DNA of 64,000 nucleotides from Rehmannia glutinosa (lineage: Eukaryota; Streptophyta; Magnoliopsida; Lamiales; Orobanchaceae), in the NCBI GenBank assembly GCA_016081115.2, contig JABTTQ020002177.1, positions 124,001-188,000 on the forward strand, written 5' to 3'. The position numbers were made by a program, and so were the translations under genes. A model generated the notes under the pieces. The model ran no database searches, was not told the DNA's origin, and was given only the letters and a program-made list of their open reading frames with translations. Below are positions 55,787 through 64,000 of the stretch, one piece after another (position 1 is the first letter of the stretch; each line of letters opens with the position of its first letter).

Positions 55787-57064
55787 ATGTCTAGTGAGGT
55801 TCTGGAAGGTCTGAAGAGGTTCTCCTTATCAGAGGCTGAGACAGGTGGAGTGGAGATTGATGAGGGTGACATTGCTAAAAGTGTTGAAGACAGTAAACAA
55901 AGCCTCTTTGGGAAGGTTCATGGCAACAAAAAAGCAAATTTTTCTGGATTGAAAAATACTTTGCTGAGCATTTGGGCTATCAAGGTCCCTTTTTAGATCC
56001 GGGAGCTGGGTCACAACCTCTTCCAGTTTGTTTTCCATGAGATTGAAGATAAGAATAAAGTTTTCAATAGTAAGGTGTGGAGCTTTGACAACCATTACCT
56101 TATCTTGAGAGAATGGATGGAAAATAGGGGTGTGAGTGAGATAGACTTTTCGAAGATGGCAATATGGATCCAAATCTGGAATATTCCAAATTATTGGATA
56201 TCTTCGGAAACGGGTATTAAAGTCGGGGGTTTATTTTCTAAGGTTCAAGATGTCTTTATCCCAGATTCGGGTAGCATTAAAGGAATGTGTATTAAATTAC
56301 TTGCATTAATTGATCTTGCTAAACCATTGCTCAGAGGCACCTATATCAGACTTGGAGGTGTGAAGTGGTGGGTTGATTTTAAATATGAAAACCTTATGGG
56401 CTTTTGCTTCTATTGTGGAATTATTGGACATATTGAAAGGGGTTGCAATCATAGAAAGGAAGATTTAAAAAATAATGCTTTGAAAGAGGGTGAATTTGGT
56501 GAGTGGTTGAAGGCAGAAGAAAGCTCATTTCTACACAAGGCAAATATGGAAGGGGTACAAGAAAAATCTGTGGGAAATTCTGGCCCGGCAAAAATCTGTG
56601 AAAATGGGGGTATGAATCAGAGCAAAGGGGATCATATTCAGAGGATGGGGAATAGTATAATGAGTTTTGGAAAGGAAGCCTCATCATCTAAGACTTCTGA
56701 TGAAAACAGGGAGGAGACACTGAAGGACCAGCTCCAATCGAGTCCTATGGAAACCGAACTTACAGAAATATGGCAGGGTAATGCGATTAGTCCAATCCCT
56801 GTTGATACACAGTAGGTCAGACCTCCTCTGACTGAGTTAGACTCTAATATGAATGGGATGAGTAAGAAGGTTCACGAGGGGATTAGGAAGGTTGGGAGAC
56901 CAAAAGGATCGAGCAGGAAACAATGTGCTGCCACTAATAGTGTGAAGAAAGGGAAAGAAAATATAGTCATTGGGAGCAAGAGAAATTGGGTCCAAAGTGA
57001 AGAATCTAATGAGGTTCCAGGTGCATTATTATCTGATAAGGAAGGAAAAAAAATAAAGCTGTGA
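55787..57064 (+). pseudogene. LINE ORF1 (DUF4283-type with CCHC zinc knuckle), two in-frame stops
   Basis: One frame of 426 codons encodes the RNA-binding ORF1 protein: an N-terminal DUF4283-like region (VWSFDNHYLILREWM, MAIWIQIWNIPNYW), a CCHC knuckle CFYCGIIGHIERGC near 56405-56450 and a polar, basic C-terminal tail ending GKKIKL. Two TAG codons interrupt it at 55994-55996 and 56813-56815, with no frameshift. ORF2 starts 47 bases downstream. Read-through is conceivable but decay is simpler. Confidence 0.85.
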
Positions 57065-57111
57065 GGGGAAAATGGAGATGAGTGTATTATGGTGGGGGTA
57101 GCCAGCCTTGA

Positions 57112-60100
57112 ATGGCCCCAACCCCATCGATGAGGGCTACGGTATGGAATTGTAGAGGTCTAGGAGGGCCCTCTACAGTTTCCCAAACCAAGGAGATTAT
57201 TAGGCTCCACCATCCTTATTTTTTGTTTATTTGTGAGACTAAAAAAAAGAAAGGTTTTGTCGCTACCGTTTGCAAGAATTTGAATGTTCAAGAAAGATGG
57301 ATTTGTGTTGATCCGGTTGGCTCAGTGGGGGTTTGTTGGTGTGTTGGTCCCCTAGAGTGGCTATTAAAGGAATCCTTTCATGTTACTTCTGTTTTGAGAT
57401 TGAATATTGTTTGGAGAGATCTAATGTGGTGGAATGGGCGATTTTCTTTTATGCTAGCACTTGCCCTGATACTAGGAAGAAGCAATGGGACTTTCTGATT
57501 AATGCTAAGAATAGGTGGGGGAAGCTTTGGTGGCTAGGGGGTGATTTCATCGATATTCTGAGTAATGCGGAAAAGAAAGGAGGGAGAATTCGAGCTGAAT
57601 CCAGTTTTAGGGGCTTTAAGAACTTTATCTGTAATATGAGGACGGAGGAAATTTCATTTAGTGGCTATGAATTTACCTGATCAAATCTCAGAGGGGATGA
57701 AGGATTTGTTGAAGAAAGATTGGACCGTATCTTTGGATTTGTTGAGTGGATTTTGGCTCATCCTAGTGCTTTAGTTCATCACATTGTTAGACACTCCTCG
57801 GATCATCGTTATTGGACTTAAATGCGAGCCTAACAAAGGTAAAAACTAAAAAAGATTTACATTTGACAAGCGGTGGATTGAGATGCATGGTCAGAAGAAG
57901 CGATTCTTTGAAGCTTGGCGGGAAAGATTTTTGGTACCTTGATGTTTCAATTGCAATGCAAAATTACAAGTAGTAGGCTCAAACTCCTGGCTTAGAATAG
58001 AACCAACTCCTCCAATGCAGCTCAGACCATTTCTGATACTACAAAAAACTGGAGGAGCTGAATTCGAAGAAGGGCAAGAGGAATTGGAAGTTGTGGGAAA
58101 GTCGAAAAGGTACTCTCAATAAAGCCTATGTTAATGAAGAAGCCTATTAGAAGCAAAAATCTCGAAATAAGTGGCTTAAGAAGGGTGACAAAAACACCAA
58201 ATTCTTTCATGCTTGTACGATCCAAAGGCAAAAGATTAATTGTGTATAGAGAAGTTGATTAGAGATGATGGAGTGGAAGTTACCTCTAGAACTAATGTGA
58301 TTAAGGAAATTGAGAGCTATTATCAGGAGCTTTTCACTTCAGCCCTTCCGAGTACAGTCAACTCATTGCTGAATGGTGAATGGTATCCCAAATTCAATCT
58401 CCCTCTCTCAGAATCAATGGCTTACTCGACAGATTGGAGACTTGGAAATCAAAGAAGCCTTGTTTGACCTTCATCCCAATAAGGCCCTCGGGCCAGATGG
58501 TATGTCTCCTTGTTTCTTTCATAACTTCTGGGATATTGTTAAGATTGATATTTGCAGAGCTATTAAAAGTTTTTTCATCTCTTCTAAAATGCTCAGGAAG
58601 ATGAACCATACACTGGTTTGTCTTATTCCGAAAGTCAAAAATCCCATCCTTATTTCTTAGTTCAGGCCTATCAGTTTGTGTAATACGGTCTATAAAATAA
58701 TCTCCAAAATTCTAGCTAATAGACTTAAAACTTGTCTTCATCTTTGCATTTGTGAGTCTCAAACTGCATTTGTTCCTGGTAGACAAATTCTGGATAATGT
58801 TATTATGGCTCATGAGTGTTTCCATCACCTTCATAGTAAGAAAAGTGGGAATAAGTATTATATGGCTATTAAGCTGGATATGGCAAAGGCGTATGATCGT
58901 GTGGAATGGTCCTTTTTGTGTGAGGTTTTGTCTAAGATGGGGTTTGAGTTCAAGTTTGTGTCATGGGTCTTGTCTTGTATTAATTCAGCATTGTTTTCTT
59001 TTCTTGTTAAATGGGAAGCAGGGGGTTTTGTTACCCCATCTAGAGGAATTAGACAAGGAGATCCACTTTCTCCTTATCTATTTCTTATCATTTCAGAAGC
59101 ACTTTCCAATCTTATATCTCAAGCAAAAGCTGATAATAAACTGACATGTTTTAAAATTTCAAGAGCAGGTCCTTTTGTTACTCACCTCTTCTTCGAGATG
59201 ATGCTTTGATGTTCAATGAAGCAAGTGTGGAGCAGGCATATAATTTCAAGGATGTGTTGAATCAATACTGTGAAGCTTCAGGTCAGAAAGTGAACTTTGA
59301 CAAGTCCTCTGTCTTTTTCAGTTCCAATACACCTGAATCAGTGAGAAAAGATGTCTGTGAAGCTCTTGGTGGAATCTTGGAACAAAGGAAAATTAAGCAT
59401 TTGGGTCTCCCCCTTACAATTGGCAGATCAAAAAGGGATATTTTCAGATTTGTGTTGGATGCGGTGAGAAGAGAATATCCAACTGGAAAAATAATTTCTT
59501 AAGTTTGGGGAAAGAGGTTCTTGTAAAATCGATTACTTAACTCTTTGCCTAACTATATTATGTCTTGTTATAAACTTCCGGTGGGGATTTGTGAGGACTA
59601 TTATAAAATTTTGGAGAAGTTTTGGTGGGGTTCTAAAAGAAGGTGGAATGGATAAAATGCATTGGGTTAAGTGGGATAAGATGACCATCCCCAAGGAGGA
59701 GGGAGGTGTTGGGTTTCAGGACATTGGGTTGTTTAATGATTGTCTTCAAGCTAAAATGACTTTGGAGAATCCTTACACAACTTAATCTATTAATGAGTAA
59801 ATTGCTCAAGGCTAGGTATTTCAATAAGGTGGGGATTTTTAATGTTGAGGCCAAAAGTAATGACTCTTTTCTGTGGAAGAGCTTGTTAAAAGCTATGTAT
59901 GTGTTAATCATGGGAGTTAGATTCTCAATAGCAGATGGAAAATCCACTAGATTGTGGGAGCATCCATGGTTGTGGGAGTACTTCTCTCTCGTTCCTATTG
60001 GCTGGAGTGAGTCTTTGAATCACCTTACTTGGGTCAGTAAACTGTTGATGGAAGGCAAAAGGGAATGTAATAGTGAACTTATCCTTTAGCTCTTTTGCCC

Positions 60101-60918
60101 CCATGATGCTGAGGCAATTTTGTCTACAAAAATACACAAACCTTGCCAAAGAAAGATGGTGTGGAGTTGCTCCAGCGATGGAAAATTTGCGGTGAAATCT
60201 GCATATAAAATGCAATTTTGTCTACAAAAATACATAGCCTTGCCAGCAAAGATCGGATGGTGTGGAGTTGCTCCAGTGATGGAAAACTTGCGGTGAAATC
60301 TGCATATAAAATGCTCTGTGATAAGAAGGTTCAATTGATGAGAAAAGATGAGAGCAGTGCGGGGGGAGAGAGTAAGAGACAGAAATGGAATTTCTTGTGG
60401 GGATTGAAGATTAAGAGTAAGCTGAAACACTTCCTTTGGAAGTGCTTGCATAATTTACTACCTGTTGGAGTTCAGCTTTTGAGAAGAGGTATGAAAATTG
60501 ATGTTATTTGTGATGATTGTGGGGAATGTCCAGAATCAGTGGATCACATCCCTTTCCATTGCGATCGTGCTAGAAGAATTTGGAAAATTGCTTGATTTGT
60601 TGGGAGGATCTATCACGATAAGATGACATTTGATGAATGGTGGACTCGCTTATGCGATATGAAGGGAAGGTTTCTTGGGAGTGAGCGAGAATCCAATTAT
60701 CCACCTATATCCTTTGGTGGCTTTGGAAAACAAGGAATATGTGGAAGTTTCAAAGAAAGTGGTTTTCAGAGTCGGAGGTTACCTCCCTTGCGGGACAAGA
60801 GTTGTCCGAATTTGATCACTCAAACTAATCAGCTGCTTGGCTGCAGAGCTTCAGGGGATATGTCCCAGTGAAGTTTGCTCGGTCTCCTATGGTGGTGTTT
60901 TGGATTACCCTGAATTAA
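57112..60918 (+). pseudogene. LINE ORF2 (endonuclease, reverse transcriptase, zf-RVT), multiply broken
   Basis: It would nick the target and reverse transcribe the LINE RNA there. The start ATG at 57112 leads into the endonuclease motif WNCRGLGGP and the ICETK glutamate. RT blocks: NKALGPDGMSP (58480-58510), IKLDMAKAYDRVEW (58868-58910), GIRQGDPLSPYLF (59045-59085); the FADD box is destroyed by a frame change near 59190. The zf-RVT domain (60218-60595) has CDDCGECPESVDHIPFHC. The last frame ends WITLN then TAA at 60916-60918. At least eight frame changes or stops occur, plus an internal tandem duplication at 60112-60310. Confidence 0.9.
60112..60310 (+). repeat. Tandem duplication of about 97 bp inside LINE ORF2
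   Basis: GCAATTTTGTCTACAAAAAT...GCGGTGAAATCTGCATATAAAAT occurs twice head to tail (from about 60114 and 60211), with about 10 percent divergence and a few-base insertion in the second copy. It doubles the start of the zf-RVT region. Confidence 0.9.
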
Positions 60919-61150
60919 TGTTTTATGTTGATTTGTTCATTTTGGACTGTTGATGATCTTGTTGTGTATGTGTTGATATTAGTTCAGGTTTTTGATTTTG
61001 ATTTGTGTCCCTCATTGTTTTAGGGGCCTTTCCCTCATGAGCATATGCTTTGGAGTGGATTTGGGCTAGTGAGCCCCGCAATTGTAAATGCCGGTTTGGT
61101 TGAGGTTTCTCAAGTTTAATATAACCTTTCGCTTTTGATAAAAAAAAAGA

Positions 61151-61190
61151 ATAGATAGATAGATGGATAGATAGACAGATAAATAGATAT

Positions 61191-61244
<54 letters not shown>

Positions 61245-61245
61245 C
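61151..61245 (+). repeat. (GATA)n microsatellite
   Basis: About 23 GATA units, with a few interruptions in the left half, directly abutting the LINE A-tail. Confidence 0.95.
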
Positions 61246-61249
61246 CAAA

Positions 61250-61990
61250 CGTAATATTTCTTCATCTTTTTTATCTGATTTCAATTGTTTGGTAATTATT
61301 ATTATTGCGTGATCTTGTTTATGATTGTTTTTATCTTTGTTGAAATTATGATTCCTTCTCTAAGCATGAACTAAACTCATTGTTCTAGGATTAGGATGAA
61401 TTAATTCGAAAGAACAAGCATGTATATTGATTAATTGATTATGCTTGATTGAATTGCTTTATTTTATAATCGATTGGCTGATCAACTTTTGATTATCTTG
61501 AGAGAATAATTGAGATCGAAAGATTATATTATTACCAGACTAAGTTCAATTAGGAGGTTAGATATGAATCAACAATGTAATATCTAACTTGGTTAATTAA
61601 TTGGGTAAATTAGATCTATTTAGACTTAATATGTAAATATGAGAGAGATCAGATCTAAAACTAGTTTATATTTGTTTTCTTAATTGTTTAATCGAATGGT
61701 CAATTGATTGATATCCTACTTGTGAGTTTGATGAGATGATTCTGAAATCCTAGATGTTTCCTCCATATGTTTTTCTTTGGGTTAATTGAGTTTAAGTTTA
61801 ATTGGTTTCTTATTTGTTTTTCCTTAGATAATAAAATAACAGATTTGGTTAGAGAGGTTAGGATTTACTTTTTCTCTATTGTGATATACAATAATTATTT
61901 GCTGGTTAAGTCTTTCTCGAGAGACGACTTGTGGTTAACTTGCTACCCTACAATTGATTTCGTACTTCTGCGAGCGTCGCTAGATTAATT
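61250..61990 (+). repeat. Probable gypsy LTR remnant
   Basis: No gene. The end block CTTTCTCGAGAGACGACTTG...TTTCGTACTTCTGCGAGCGTCG and the run of short AT-rich phrases resemble the downstream part of plant gypsy LTRs (compare the style of 21730-22470, though not the same family). Boundaries unknown. Confidence 0.4.
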
Positions 61991-61994
61991 TAGG

Positions 61995-62650
61995 CTTTTA
62001 GTATTCGAACATATATCGTTGAACATTCCATGGATGGAGAAATGTTGAAATCGCCCATCATCATTAATTTTCTTCCACTATCCGTCTGTCGAACTTCTAA
62101 AAATGCTTCTTGAAGCATATATATGGGAATCCCATAATTCTCCCCCTTACCTCGTCTAGTATTTGTTGAGACCGAGAAGAAACTTGAACGTTCTCTTTTA
62201 TTCAATAATCATCATGTACATAGCAATGCCATCAACATATTTCCATGAATATATCTCAATCATATCAATATGTTGTCAGTATCGTGTAACGATATTAAAG
62301 TATTAAGTGACCTTTAAATCCCCTGTCACATGTTATGAAGTTTAGTTTCAATCTCGAACAACTCTGTGGTATTTCTGAATTAGATTAGATTTTACATGTT
62401 GCTTCTCAAATCTCTTCGGTTGTCTTGTAAAGCAGGAAATATTTTTTATCCTATTTTGGTGGTCATGAAGTTGATTAGCCATGACATAACCATGTGCTTT
62501 CCCATTTCCCAGGTCCGATATTAGGATCTGATTTTTCTAAAATGGAGGCCTCGTCAGTGAGATATTCGTCTTTCCCTTTGCGGCAAACATACATAAGAAC
62601 ATATTGTGACCATTTAAGAAATTATGGCCATTAAGTCTATGATTGGTGAT
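61995..62650 (-). pseudogene. Copia gag remnant on the minus strand
   Basis: Minus-strand frames contain DEASILEKSDPNIGPGKWES and MSWLINFMTTKIG (about 62590-62450), then TRQPKRFEKQHVKS-like residues, and further on MLQEAFLEVRQTDSGRKLMMMG (about 62120-62050). These are the recognisable blocks of a common plant Copia Gag (LINSM..EIG..FL and the REAF.EVR.EE.R..M region). Frames are broken by several indels and stops, and there is no pol in the flanks. Confidence 0.65.
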
Positions 62651-62799
62651 AAGAAATGATGAATTTTCTTGAATATTGGTTGAGGGAATTCATGCGGGGT
62701 TTGAACTGACTTCTAAGGAAGAGGATTTGATTCATTTCGTATTTAGTCATGGTAGTAAGAAAATGACAACAAAGAAATTAGGGTTCCAAAACATGGATA

Positions 62800-63000
62800 C
62801 ACTACAAAAAAAAAGTAATTTAGCGACACATATTTAGTGGCGGTTCATTGAAACCGCCACTATATGGTTATATAACAGTGGTTAGTACAAGCGCCGCTGA
62901 TTAAGGGAATAAATTTGATTTGGGAAATAATAGCGGCTTACTTCGCGGCGGTTCAATACAAAACCGCCAGGAATAATTTTTTATTATAAAATTACAATTA
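62800..63000 (+). mobile_element. Terminus of a CACTA (En/Spm-type) transposon
   Basis: CACTACAAAAAAAAAG at 62800-62815 is the diagnostic CACTA terminus. It is followed by subterminal inverted motifs: GTGGCGGTTCATTGAAACCGCCAC (hairpin, about 62837-62860) and GCGGCGGTTCAATACAAAACCGCC (about 62945-62968). The opposite terminus is not convincingly in the window. Confidence 0.7.
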
Positions 63001-64000
63001 TTAATTATTCATAAAAAAGGCTTTGAAAGTTAAAAAATTAGGGTTTTTGAATTATTATACAGGGAAAACGTCACTCCTCTTTTCTCTCGCACAAGCACAC
63101 GAGCACTGCACACCTCCCACCAGTTGCCTCCGCCGTCGACTTAGTACCATCCGCCTGCCTCCGTCGTCGGTATCCAGCAGTCCACCGTCGTCCCTAAGGA
63201 CTCGATATTGTGCTGCCTTTTCCAACTTCCATGGACAAAGCCTTATTCGACGACATCTTTGCAACTCCATCGGTATTCTTCTATCTACTTTATCTCCATC
63301 GATATTTCCATTTGTTATTTCATTTCTCATTTACTCTCGGTTGGAAGAAAAGGGAAAAGAAGAAAATCGATTTGTTATTTCATTTCTCAAGATAATTTTT
63401 CGATAAAATTTTCGAGATTCTTCAATAGCTATGCCTTGTAGTGATGAGAAAATGACTAAATCCATTACTGGTACAAAATATTAGTTGATGATAATAATCT
63501 ATTTTTTTGAAATTGGTTGTGTCATTTGTTATTTCAAATAGCATGCCGTCATTGAACATGTTACACAACTAACAAGACATATTATAAAGATCATTTCCCT
63601 GTTGATAACATCAAGAATTTATACATGATATATTTTAATATGTAGTACTAAAATGAAATAGAAGGTAGAAAAATTTGACAAAAAATGCATATAGAACAAT
63701 GTCTCATTTGGATATGGTTGTCTTGTTGCTGATGTAGAGATTAATCCCCTATATAGGTTCTAGAAGTTCTGAATTTTTGGAAAAAGCTTGATCAAATGCA
63801 CGCCGGATGAAGTTCTTCCCATTGAAAAGTTCATTGTAGAAGCTTATTCAGTCATATATAAAGCTGCGAGTTGTACAATCACAAATATGATGGTACAAAA
63901 TAAAGGCATCTATGTAAAAATAAACCAGTGAAGAAATATGTCCCTGTTTACTTGGAACAAGAACACGCTATCTCTTTTTTGTTATTCTTTTTGCATACTG
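63001..64000. other. Sequence inside or beyond the CACTA element, no gene assigned
   Basis: A Ser/Pro/Arg-rich frame at 63023-63406 and its overlapping partners show no domain and look like a 5' UTR-type CT-rich stretch. The rest is AT-rich and unassigned up to the window end. Confidence 0.35.

Larger units (their letters stand above)
55380..61148 (+). mobile_element. L1-type plant LINE, nearly full length, inactive
   Basis: A GC-richer 5' leader (55390-55780), ORF1 with a zinc knuckle, ORF2 with endonuclease, reverse transcriptase and a C-terminal zinc-binding domain, a short 3' UTR and a TTTGATAAAAAAAA tail at 61133-61148 give the plan of plant L1 elements. Both ORFs carry stops and frameshifts. 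The 5' boundary is approximate, as I find no target-site duplication. Confidence 0.9.

Noticed and set aside
63023..63406. 127-residue Ser/Pro/Arg-rich ORF
   Set aside because: Low complexity, open in several frames on both strands, no domain. More like a CT-rich leader than a protein.
63430..63441. CTTGTAGTG as the opposite terminus of the CACTA element
   Set aside because: It matches only nine bases, lacks the GGCGGTT subterminal motifs and the flanking three bases do not match the left side (ATA versus ATG).

Overview
This window is nuclear DNA of a flowering plant, most likely a eudicot. The evidence is AT-rich intergenic sequence, plant LTR retrotransposons (Copia/Sirevirus type, Ty3/gypsy Athila type, and a long solo LTR), a plant L1-type LINE, Helitron, MITE, SINE and CACTA pieces, and two plant host genes. 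I see no bacterial genes, CRISPR array, rRNA or true tRNA gene. The species cannot be fixed from the sequence alone.

Layout. 1-5541: 3' part of a Copia (Sirevirus-like) element with frame-shifted pol and a complete 3' LTR. 5542-11458: a scrapyard of fragments, namely a Copia 3' UTR remnant, an Athila-type gag with LTR piece on the minus strand, and a second Sirevirus family in scrambled order. 11459-22500: the 3' part of an Athila-type gypsy element (plus strand). A young minus-strand Copia element is inserted in it (11982-19530), with two near-identical LTRs and the duplicated target CTACC. 22518-26480: 3' end of a third Copia copy that carries an extra, decayed ORF between RNase H and the 3' LTR. 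26480-33480: AT-rich DNA with a direct duplication, a Helitron and a MITE.

33480-39372 is the gene island. It holds a G-type lectin receptor-like kinase (plus strand, broken by a one-base frameshift) and a three-exon DUF167 gene (minus strand) that splices to an uninterrupted 124-residue protein. The two genes have no evident functional link.

39480-55370: a small SINE, a satellite-like array split by a TA-flanked transposon, a 5.8 kb solo LTR (target duplication AAATA) with a Copia LTR nested inside it, and an AT-rich unit present three times and decorated with hAT-type MITEs and another TA-flanked element. 55380-61148: an almost full-length but dead LINE with a GATA microsatellite at its tail. 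61250-64000: a probable gypsy LTR remnant, an inverted Copia gag remnant, and one terminus of a CACTA transposon.

Only the DUF167 gene looks intact. Most of the rest records successive transposon insertions, and several can be ordered by nesting. I did not find a convincing new biological system. The strongest leads are the extra ORF in the third Copia copy, the ACCGGT palindrome clusters in the LTRs, and the paralogous empty sites that date MITE and TA-element insertions.
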